Origin: Deltaproteobacteria bacterium
GTDB lineage: Bacteria > SAR324 > JACQKK01
NCBI GenBank assembly: GCA_029858165.1
Contig: JAOUFO010000148.1
Span: 1-5,346 of the forward strand
DNA length: 5,346 nt
Reading direction: 5' to 3'
Made by a program: the position numbers and the translations under genes. The notes beneath the pieces are model-generated. The model was not told where the DNA came from, searched no databases, and worked only from the letters and a program-made list of their open reading frames with translations. Of this stretch, positions 1-5,142 are shown one piece after another; position 1 is the first letter of the stretch, and the number at the start of each line of letters is the position of its first letter.

Positions 1-1814
1 GGGCGCAAAGCCTGCAAAACCGCGAAACGAAAGGTGCCGAAGGGATTTCGCATCAGGTCAGTTACAAAAGCCAGCCCCGCCCCCCCCGGCAGCCCCCGGA
101 ACAACCCCCCGTTTTCAGTGGACCGGGTTTCAGCCAGGCGGTGAAGGCAAAACAACAGATAGACCAACGGATAATGACCCCCCCCTTTTTGAAGCTGACC
201 CACCACCCCTCCATCCACGGTTTTAAAATACCGGTCCGGCTGGAATCCTGGTAATTTTTGGGGGTGGGCGGACAAAAACTGCCCGATCACCTGATGGGAA
301 ATGTAATGGCTCCACCCCCGGGTGAAATCCTCCAGGGGAATCCGCTGGATGGGGCGGGTTTTGCCGGAGAGTTCGTCCGGGTCGGCGGCCTCCGCCAGGT
401 CCAGCACAATCCCGGAGCGCACATGGAGTGCCTCGGCGGATTCCCGCCGGAACCGGAAGTTGTACACTGCCGCTTTCAGCTCTTTGTACCGTTCACTTTG
501 GATAAACCCGGCCCCCTCCCCTGCTTTTTGCTGTTGGATCCATTGTTTCAACCCCGCCAGAGCCACATACAGCCGCTGATAGATGTTTGCCCGCATTTTT
601 TTGGAAAGGTGGGCGAACATCCGGGCTTTATCCGCCACGAGAGGCATTTTCCGCAGCAGGGTATGCACCTCCAGGGGAAACCGTTTTCTGGCCGCCTCCA
701 TCCGGGGGCTGAGGCGGGCTTTTTCCACCAGGTACGGGCGGGCCAGGTTTTGGGTGGTCAGTTCATCCATCAGGGCTGTTACTTGTTCTTCCATCACCCC
801 GGCCAGGGGGGAATCCCCTTTTTGAAGCTCGTCAAAACTTTCAATGGCCGTATCCAGCCCTTGCAATACAAATTCCAGCCGGGCCTGGGCCACCCGCAGA
901 TAATGGGCCGGGTTGCGGTGTTTCAGCCGCAGGGTATGGGGCAGGCCGTCCACCGGCAAAAAAGTTAGCTGCCCATTAAATTCTTCCACGGCGGCCACGG
1001 TTTGGGCCAGGGTTTGGGGCAGGTTTTCACAGGCCGCGGCCAGGGCCGCCCCATAGGCCTGATCTATGGCGGCTTCTTTGGAGGGGGGGATCATCTGCCG
1101 CTCCAGTTCCTGCATGGATTCCTTGAAAAATCCTTTGCGGGCCTGATCGGCCATTTTTTTTGGATTGATGCCTGCCCGTTTGGCGTAATCGGTAATCAGG
1201 TTTGTCAGAGGTCCCCTGTCCGTCGGGGGTTCGCCGGAAAGCAGCAGCAGTTTTTCCCGCATCCCGGCGGTAACCTGGGTTGCCCCCCGGGCGGTTTCCT
1301 CCCGGTACGGCTCCCGGCATAACACTTTTTCCCGCAGATAAATATCCCCCAACAGGCGGGAAAACAGAACCCGAAGCACTGCAAGCGCCTCTTCCTCACC
1401 GGTGGGCTTGGGGGCGACCACCAGTTGCACGGCGTAATGTTTATCCAGAGGATGATACCGGTAGGATGAGGCAGGCATCGGAACGGAGGGGGGCACCGGG
1501 GCACCGGATGCCTTTTCGTAGGCCTCTTTGCCGCTGACCAATATATCGTGGGAAAAATCGTGGAGTTCCAGCCCCTGGCCGTCACAAAAAGAAAGCAGTT
1601 CCGGGGTCCATTCCAGCACCGCTGTTTTTACACCGGGGGGGATGTCCCCATCAAACCGGATGTGTTTGCGCTCTCCGGCCAGATCAAACACGGCAGGCCG
1701 ACGATTTTGATCATGGGCGGCCACCCGGTCCGCCATCCCCCTTCGCCCGGCCAGGGAGAACCGTTCCTCCAGCATGGCTTCAAACCGATCCTCAGGAATG
1801 GCCTTGGTTGTCAT
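1..1814 (-). CDS. Large hypothetical protein, 3' end cut by the window edge (at least 604 aa)
   Basis: Reading the minus strand from the ATG at 1814-1812 gives 604 uninterrupted codons plus two bases at the left edge, with no stop or frameshift, so the C-terminus lies outside the window. The start is supported by a good AAGGAG five bases upstream. I do not recognise the family. The protein starts MTTKAIPEDRFEAMLEERFS and looks soluble. There is no signal peptide, and the only hydrophobic patch is short (about 549-557, LVYLLFCLH). Residues 1-100 are mixed alpha/beta in character. A Pro/Ala/Ser-rich linker lies at about 103-117. From about 140 to 470 it is dominated by amphipathic, Lys/Arg/Glu-rich helices, for example LRVLFSRLLGDIYLREK (147-163) and 385-430. 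Near 534-580 it becomes glycine-rich. I see no Walker A, HTH, zinc or protease motif. An A5G8 tract and a second G8 tract lie near the truncated end. Overlapping plus-strand open frames are GC-driven shadows. That it is a real gene is fairly certain; its function is unknown. Confidence 0.85.
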   Translation of the reverse strand, partial: MTTKAIPEDRFEAMLEERFSLAGRRGMADRVAAHDQNRRPAVFDLAGERKHIRFDGDIPPGVKTAVLEWTPELLSFCDGQGLELHDFSHDILVSGKEAYEKASGAPVPPSVPMPASSYRYHPLDKHYAVQLVVAPKPTGEEEALAVLRVLFSRLLGDIYLREKVLCREPYREETARGATQVTAGMREKLLLLSGEPPTDRGPLTNLITDYAKRAGINPKKMADQARKGFFKESMQELERQMIPPSKEAAIDQAYGAALAAACENLPQTLAQTVAAVEEFNGQLTFLPVDGLPHTLRLKHRNPAHYLRVAQARLEFVLQGLDTAIESFDELQKGDSPLAGVMEEQVTALMDELTTQNLARPYLVEKARLSPRMEAARKRFPLEVHTLLRKMPLVADKARMFAHLSKKMRANIYQRLYVALAGLKQWIQQQKAGEGAGFIQSERYKELKAAVYNFRFRRESAEALHVRSGIVLDLAEAADPDELSGKTRPIQRIPLEDFTRGWSHYISHQVIGQFLSAHPQKLPGFQPDRYFKTVDGGVVGQLQKGGGHYPLVYLLFCLHRLAETRSTENGGLFRGLPGGAGLAFVTDLMRNPFGTFRFAVLQALR

Positions 1815-1819
1815 GGATG

Positions 1820-1825
1820 CTCCTT
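1820..1825 (-). promoter_or_regulatory. Ribosome binding site of the large hypothetical gene
   Basis: Read on the minus strand this is AAGGAG, a near-perfect Shine-Dalgarno, five bases before the ATG at 1814. It fixes the start of the left-edge gene, which matters because the gene has no visible stop in the window. Confidence 0.75.
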
Positions 1826-1861
1826 GATGGTCCGGGAGGGCGGGTGCGGGGATGGTGGGAT

Positions 1862-1901
1862 TTGCCTTTCTGTTTGAACCACAGCCCCCCGCAAAAGGCA
1901 A
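1862..1901 (-). other. Nested hairpin in the leader of the large hypothetical gene
   Basis: TTGCCTTT at 1862-1869 and AAAGGCAA at 1894-1901 are exact inverted repeats. Inside them CTGT (1870-1873) pairs with ACAG (1881-1884), giving a 12-bp stem interrupted on one side by a nine-base bulge (CCCCCCGCA), with a seven-base loop. It lies between the terminator of the upstream gene and the Shine-Dalgarno at 1820-1825. It could be part of the 5' leader, but no known riboswitch class is recognisable and no clear promoter for the gene is visible here. Confidence 0.4.
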
Positions 1902-1908
1902 GCCCGAC

Positions 1909-1946
1909 AAAAAGAACCCCCCCCGGCCGGGCAGGCAGGGGGGGGT
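1909..1946 (-). terminator. Intrinsic terminator of the 23-residue-repeat protein gene
   Basis: C8 at 1917-1924 pairs with G8 at 1938-1945, closed by an A-T pair (1916/1946), giving a nine-bp stem with a 13-base GC-rich loop. On the minus strand the 3' arm runs straight into TTCTTTTT (1916-1909), the layout of a Rho-independent terminator. It begins about 32 bp after the stop codon at 1979-1981. It should separate transcription of the repeat protein gene from the large hypothetical gene downstream. An all-G/C homopolymer stem is unusual. Confidence 0.6.
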
Positions 1947-1978
1947 CAGGTCAAATCACCAGCAATCGGCGGAAAAGG

Positions 1979-2983
1979 TTATTCCCCCACCCCGGCCCAT
2001 TTGCCGGAACGCAAGGCCCGGCTCACCCCTTCGCCGGAATCATCCGATCCCATCAGAGAAACCTCCTTGCCTGCCTTGTTGAAGGCCTGGACTGTTCCCC
2101 CGCCGGATTTGGCGCCGCCGATATAGACAATATCCTTGTCGGCCCCGGAACGCACGGTGACCGCGCCGTTGCCTTCTTTGCTGGTGCCCATGGAAATCAG
2201 GTTTTTGCCCCCGGCGGTTTTAATCATCAGACTGCCGTTGCCGCTGGCGTCGGCCCCCAGCTTCAACAGGGATTCATCGTTTTTGGAATAGATTTCCACC
2301 AGACCGTCGCCGGTGGAGGAGGTCATGGCGGAAAGCACCGCTTTACCCCGTTTGGAATAAACGGTGGTCCGCCCGTTGCCGGAATCATCCGCTCCGGTGT
2401 AGAACACCTGGGTTCCCGCGTTGGTGTTCACCAGAAACACCCCATCCCCCCGTGAAGAGCCCCCGGCCACCACGATATCCCGGCCGTCCTTGGAGGAAAT
2501 GGTAAAGGTGCCGTTGCCGGATTTGGTGGTCCCCACCGAAAACACCTTTTTGCCATCCCCGGAATAAGAAACCATCTGGCCTCCGATATCCGATTGGCCG
2601 ATCAGGGTGGTGACAAAGCTTTGATTGTTTTTCACCTCAATGCGTCCCCCCCGTTTGTCGGCGGAAAGGGTCATCACCACCACCCCTTTGTCGTTGGTGA
2701 TTTGCAACTGCTTGGTTTGCACGGATTCTTTCACTTCTCCCTTGGCAAACTGGGGGCCGGCGCTGGGGGTTACCAGAGCCGCCGTGTTGGCAGCGGTATC
2801 CACCATTTTTTCAGCCAGTTTGGTCACATTGCCTTTGCCGGTTTCCATACTCAGGTCCGGCACCGATCCGCCGCCGCCGCCGCCCCGCAGGGCCACCACC
2901 ATGATGATGGCGGTGATGGACGCCCCGATGGCGATCAGGGCGATTCTTTTAAGCTTTTTAATCTGGATTTCTAAATCATTCAT
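1979..2983 (-). CDS. Signal-anchored protein with nine tandem 23-residue beta repeats (334 aa)
   Basis: The function is not recognised, but the architecture is clear. Residues 1-13 form a basic cytoplasmic tail containing KKLKR. Residues 14-32 are one hydrophobic membrane segment (IALIAIGASITAIIMVVAL), followed by a hexaglycine stretch (34-39). By the positive-inside rule the rest lies outside the inner membrane. Residues 40-90 are a polar Ala/Thr/Lys-rich linker. Residues 107-312 are nine consecutive repeats, 23 residues each (one is 22), with the pattern S-G-[ND]-G, alternating hydrophobics, a turn with G-K, then a beta strand ending in Gly. Residues 85-106 look like a degenerate capping repeat, and residues 313-334 a tenth partial repeat and tail. 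There is no cysteine, so no lipobox and no disulfides. Regular glycine turns with alternating hydrophobic positions suggest a beta-solenoid or trimeric beta-fibre (inference). A scaffold, envelope or surface filament role is possible. The start has a GAGGG seven bases upstream. Confidence 0.85.
   Translation of the reverse strand: MNDLEIQIKKLKRIALIAIGASITAIIMVVALRGGGGGGSVPDLSMETGKGNVTKLAEKMVDTAANTAALVTPSAGPQFAKGEVKESVQTKQLQITNDKGVVVMTLSADKRGGRIEVKNNQSFVTTLIGQSDIGGQMVSYSGDGKKVFSVGTTKSGNGTFTISSKDGRDIVVAGGSSRGDGVFLVNTNAGTQVFYTGADDSGNGRTTVYSKRGKAVLSAMTSSTGDGLVEIYSKNDESLLKLGADASGNGSLMIKTAGGKNLISMGTSKEGNGAVTVRSGADKDIVYIGGAKSGGGTVQAFNKAGKEVSLMGSDDSGEGVSRALRSGKWAGVGE
2048..2665 (-). repeat. Coding tandem repeats, nine units of 69 bp (23 residues)
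   Basis: These bases encode residues 107-312. Units start at residues 107, 130, 152, 175, 198, 221, 244, 267 and 290; only the unit at 130 is a residue short. Positions 5-7 of the unit are usually G-[ND]-G (GNG, GDG, GGG), positions 9 and 11 are mostly hydrophobic, position 16 is usually Gly or Asp, and the unit generally closes on Gly. Units differ in most surface residues and at the DNA level, so this is an old, selected protein repeat and not a recent duplication. Confidence 0.85.
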
Positions 2984-2990
2984 GGTTGAT

Positions 2991-2995
2991 CCCTC
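2991..2995 (-). promoter_or_regulatory. Ribosome binding site of the repeat protein gene
   Basis: GAGGG on the minus strand, seven bases before the ATG at 2983. Another ATG at 2997 overlaps it but is out of frame, so 2983 is the better start. Confidence 0.65.
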
Positions 2996-3017
2996 ATGGA
3001 TGTGAAGTGGATGGTTT

Positions 3018-3045
3018 TAAATAAACACTCCGCTGCTATTGGCAA
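3018..3045 (-). promoter_or_regulatory. Candidate sigma-70-type promoter for the repeat protein gene
   Basis: On the minus strand TTGCCA (3045-3040) is followed after 16 bases by TATTTA (3023-3018) in a locally AT-rich stretch. A start site would fall near 3011, leaving a short leader before the Shine-Dalgarno at 2995-2991. The -35 matches consensus at five of six positions; the -10 is weak. The geometry is sensible, but no sequence comparison supports it. Confidence 0.35.
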
Positions 3046-3134
3046 ATCCCCCCAGGATTGAACCGAATCTTTCAGCGGAAATGCGATTGTGGCGGATAAA
3101 CCTTGGGGTCCATTGGCGGCCCATGGGTTTCATT

Positions 3135-3194
3135 ACACTATCAGTGTCATAAAAAAAAGAAAAAGGGAAACCGATTTTTGAATCACCGGATTCA
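3135..3194. other. Intergenic block: 13-bp dyad, A-tract and small hairpin
   Basis: The 241-bp gap between the repeat protein gene and the synthase gene holds three short structures. ACACT-atc-AGTGT at 3135-3147 is a perfect dyad that could be an operator. A8-G-A5 lies at 3151-3164. TGAATC/GATTCA at 3179-3184 and 3189-3194 is a six-bp stem with a four-base loop, about 30 bp past the synthase stop. On the minus strand the hairpin is followed, 14 bases later, by the T-rich run. That is too far for a standard intrinsic terminator, though it may still mark the end of the synthase transcript. No gene is visible in this gap. Confidence 0.35.
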
Positions 3195-3224
3195 GGTTGT
3201 TTATTTCAAGCCGATCCGATGGGT

Positions 3225-4337
3225 TTAGGCGTTCCGGTCCCGGATAAGGTACCCGGTCAGGGATTCCAGCAGACTGGTTTGGGGAGAGGGCGGCAGCCCT
3301 TCCAAAATCCGTCCGGCCCGATGGCCCAGATCAGAACAATGACGGCTGACCGCCTCCAAAGAGCCGGTTTGCTCTGCCCGGTCAATCACCCAGTTGATAT
3401 CCTCCGGGGAGGTTTCGGCGGGGGGGGTCATTAAAATCTCCCGCACCCGTTCCGCCTCCCCGGGGGGCAGCCGCTCCAACAGTTCTATCACCACCAGGGT
3501 CCGCTTGCCCTCGGCGATATCCCCCCCCCGTTCCTTGCCATACCCGCCGGAAAGCACACCCGGAGCGGTAAGGGAGGAGTCGGGCGCCAGATTCAGCAGG
3601 TCGTCACGCACCTGAAACCCGATCCCCAGCAACTGGCCAAACTGGCCCAGGGCGGCGATGACGGCCTCATCCGCCCCGGCGATTCTGGCGCCTATCTGGC
3701 AAGGCCCCCGCCCGGTGTACCAACCGGTCTTCTTTTGAATCATGGTTTCAAATTCCTTTCGGTCCGGCAGGTGGTTGGTTTCCACCCAGCCGATATCCAT
3801 GGCTTGCCCCTCAAAGGTTTCTCTAAACACCCGGCTGAATTCCCGCTGAACCTCCCAGGCTTTGGCCGCCCCCAGCAGCGGTTCGTTTTCCGCCAACAGT
3901 TCAAACACCAGCCCCAGCAGAAAATCCCCGGCGTTGATGGCCAGGGGCACCCCGTGAATCCGGTGCAGGGTGGGATGGCCCCGCCGCAACAGGGAGCCAT
4001 CCTCAATATCATCGTGGACCAAAGCAAAGTTCTGAAACATTTCCAGAGCCAGGGCACTGGGCAGGGCCAAAGCCGCCTCCCCCCCCGCCAATGTGCAGCT
4101 TAACAGCAGCAAGGCCGGGCGGACCCGTTTTCCTCCTCTGCTGGGGTAATCCCGTGCCAGATCATACAAATAGGATTTCGGCTCCCGGTCCGGAAGATAG
4201 CGGGCCATTTCCTGTCCGATCCAATCGGAGGAACCGTTTAAAAAAGCGGCCAGAGAGGAACAATCCAAAAAAGGGGCGGGGGACTTCATGGCTCCGGCTG
4301 ATTCAGGTTTGGGGGTTGGGGATTGGCCATCCCCCAT
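3225..4337 (-). CDS. trans-Polyprenyl (farnesyl/geranylgeranyl type) diphosphate synthase
   Basis: This enzyme condenses isopentenyl diphosphate with allylic diphosphates to make longer prenyl diphosphates in the cytoplasm. The family signatures appear in order: GKRVRP (69-74, IPP/diphosphate binding), the first Asp-rich motif DDIED (109-113) followed by RRG (118-120), GQAMD (177-181), KTG (203-205), the second Asp-rich region FQVRDDLLNL (241-250, DD at 245-246) and EGKRT (276-280). The first motif has no two-residue insertion and has Phe five residues before it, as in archaeal-type (type I) GGPP synthases. A C20 product is therefore slightly favoured over C15, but chain length is not proven. 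The second motif is DDxxN, a common variant. At 370 aa it is longer than typical (about 290-330), with a Pro/Ser-rich N-terminal extension and a roughly ten-residue insertion (254-264). A TGA five codons upstream limits the start. No strong Shine-Dalgarno precedes 4337, so Met17 (4289) is a possible alternative start. A C9 run (3521-3529) lies in the conserved ERGGDI codons. Confidence 0.93.
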   Translation of the reverse strand: MGDGQSPTPKPESAGAMKSPAPFLDCSSLAAFLNGSSDWIGQEMARYLPDREPKSYLYDLARDYPSRGGKRVRPALLLLSCTLAGGEAALALPSALALEMFQNFALVHDDIEDGSLLRRGHPTLHRIHGVPLAINAGDFLLGLVFELLAENEPLLGAAKAWEVQREFSRVFRETFEGQAMDIGWVETNHLPDRKEFETMIQKKTGWYTGRGPCQIGARIAGADEAVIAALGQFGQLLGIGFQVRDDLLNLAPDSSLTAPGVLSGGYGKERGGDIAEGKRTLVVIELLERLPPGEAERVREILMTPPAETSPEDINWVIDRAEQTGSLEAVSRHCSDLGHRAGRILEGLPPSPQTSLLESLTGYLIRDRNA

Positions 4338-4398
4338 TGTTCTACCGGTTTTTCACCGGCGGGGGCAAGGGGTCCCTTCTGTTTGAAATCCACGGTTG

Positions 4399-4427
4399 TT
4401 TTTAGCCCCCGGACCAGCGCATATTTA
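4399..4427 (+). promoter_or_regulatory. Weak candidate promoter of the HIT gene in the divergent gap
   Basis: The 143-bp gap between the synthase (minus) and the HIT gene (plus) must hold promoters for both. On the plus strand TTTTTA (4399-4404) and TATTTA (4422-4427) are 17 bases apart, and TATTTAAA echoes the -10-like TATTTAAAA upstream of the repeat protein gene. Consensus matches are poor. For the synthase strand I see no promoter, only a five-bp hairpin (CCGGT 4345-4349, ACCGG 4355-4359) just before its start. Confidence 0.25.
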
Positions 4428-4468
4428 AAGGCAGGCTCCCCCTGCATTCACCCCCTGCAAACCCCCTT

Positions 4469-4475
4469 GGAGAGG
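4469..4475 (+). promoter_or_regulatory. Ribosome binding site of the HIT gene
   Basis: GGAGAGG, separated from the ATG at 4481 by five C residues. It is well placed and confirms the chosen start. Confidence 0.7.
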
Positions 4476-4480
4476 CCCCC

Positions 4481-4897
4481 ATGGATTGTATTTTCTGCCG
4501 GATCATTGCCGGTGAAATTCCCGCCCAACGGGTGTTTGAGGATGAACACACCCTGGCTTTTATGGATATCAACCCGGTTAGCGAGGGCCACCTGCTGGTG
4601 ATTCCCAAAACCCATGTGGCCAGACTGTTTGACGCCGACCCCCAACTGTTGACCCATACCATCCATACAGTCCAGCGCATGGCCAAAGCCCTTCAAACCG
4701 CTTTGGGGGTCCGCAACCTGAATCTGTTGCAAAACAACGGGAAAGCCGCCTTTCAAAGCGTGGACCATCTGCACTTTCACCTCATCCCCCGCAGAGAGGG
4801 GGACGGCATCGGATTCGGCTGGCGGCTGGTCCCCGGCGACCAGGAGGTCATCCGTCAGGCCGCCCTGAGAATCTCCGGGGTTCTGCAACAATCCTGA
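4481..4897 (+). CDS. HIT (histidine triad) family protein, Hint-like nucleotide hydrolase
   Basis: A complete 138-aa HIT protein of normal length. HIT proteins are small cytoplasmic, usually dimeric enzymes that cleave nucleoside phosphoramidates, adenylylated compounds or dinucleotides. Visible signatures: the N-terminal CIFCRIIAGEIPA (3-15) with the CxxC pair C3/C6 typical of the zinc-carrying bacterial branch; HLLVIPKTH (37-45); NNGKAAFQS (85-93); and the triad HLHFHLIPR (96-104) with H96, H98 and H100. By analogy with Hint, H98 would be the nucleophile. C3, C6, H45 and H96 are plausible zinc ligands by family comparison. No key residue is missing. It is transcribed away from the synthase, with 143 bp between their starts. 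The exact substrate cannot be read from the sequence. The Hint/Hit group is more likely than GalT or Fhit because of the length and the CxxC start. Confidence 0.95.
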   Translation: MDCIFCRIIAGEIPAQRVFEDEHTLAFMDINPVSEGHLLVIPKTHVARLFDADPQLLTHTIHTVQRMAKALQTALGVRNLNLLQNNGKAAFQSVDHLHFHLIPRREGDGIGFGWRLVPGDQEVIRQAALRISGVLQQS

Positions 4898-4953
4898 CCG
4901 GTTGGAAAAAATGAGGGAGAGGGGGGGGAGGGCAGGATGACGGCGCAACAACA

Positions 4954-5138
4954 GGCCTCACCCCCGCCCTTCGGGCACCCCCTCTCCTGATGGCGAGGGG
5001 GAAAGTGGTGCTTGTTTAAAATGGGCAATAGCAATCTGCCTTGCAGGTTTTTCGGGGCCTCTCTGCCTTCTTATGCTATTGAAATGTTGCGACATATCTC
5101 CCCCTCTCCCCCAGGAGAGGGGGCCGGGGGGTGAGGCC
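4954..5138. repeat. REPIN-like inverted pair of GC-rich palindromic elements
   Basis: GGCCTCACCCCC at 4954-4965 is the exact reverse complement of GGGGGTGAGGCC at 5127-5138. Just inside each arm is a palindrome. On the left CCCCCTC/GAGGGGG (4978-4984, 4995-5001) has a ten-base loop. On the right CCCCCTCTCC/GGAGAGGGGG (5100-5109, 5114-5123) has a four-base loop. The left arm also holds a mini-hairpin GCCC-TTC-GGGC (4966-4976). The core contains CAATAGCA (5026-5033) and its exact complement TGCTATTG (5074-5081). Two REP-type elements in opposite orientation around a short spacer is the REPIN layout, a non-autonomous element in many Gram-negative genomes. No RAYT transposase gene is in the window. 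Starting 57 bp past the HIT stop, it may also end that transcript. Confidence 0.65.
5026..5081. repeat. Inner inverted repeat in the spacer of the REPIN-like element
   Basis: CAATAGCA at 5026-5033 and TGCTATTG at 5074-5081 are perfect eight-base inverted repeats, 40 bp apart. CTGC-CTT-GCAG (5036-5046) forms a smaller hairpin between them. The whole element could therefore fold as nested stems on either strand. Confidence 0.5.
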
Positions 5139-5142
5139 CGCA

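Noticed and set aside
258..968. Long plus-strand open frame of 236 codons, and overlapping frames up to 1877
   Set aside because: They lie opposite the continuous minus-strand gene, have odd Gly/Pro/His/Gln-rich composition and no good ribosome binding sites. They are GC-driven antisense shadows.
1808..2455. Plus-strand open frame of 215 codons
   Set aside because: It crosses the terminator and lies antisense to the repeat protein; its apparent periodicity is the mirror of the 23-residue repeats.
2866..2883. GCC-type trinucleotide repeat as a mobile or variable locus
   Set aside because: It encodes the hexaglycine linker just after the membrane segment in frame; a simple flexible linker explains it, though its length could vary.
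3138..3146. TetR-type operator (CTATCAGTG resembles half of tetO)
   Set aside because: The symmetry centre of the actual dyad differs from tetO and no tetR-like gene is in the window; the match is short enough to be chance.
4448..4951. Minus-strand open frame of 167 codons opposite the HIT gene
   Set aside because: The plus-strand frame has the full HIT signature set and a good ribosome binding site, so this is a shadow.
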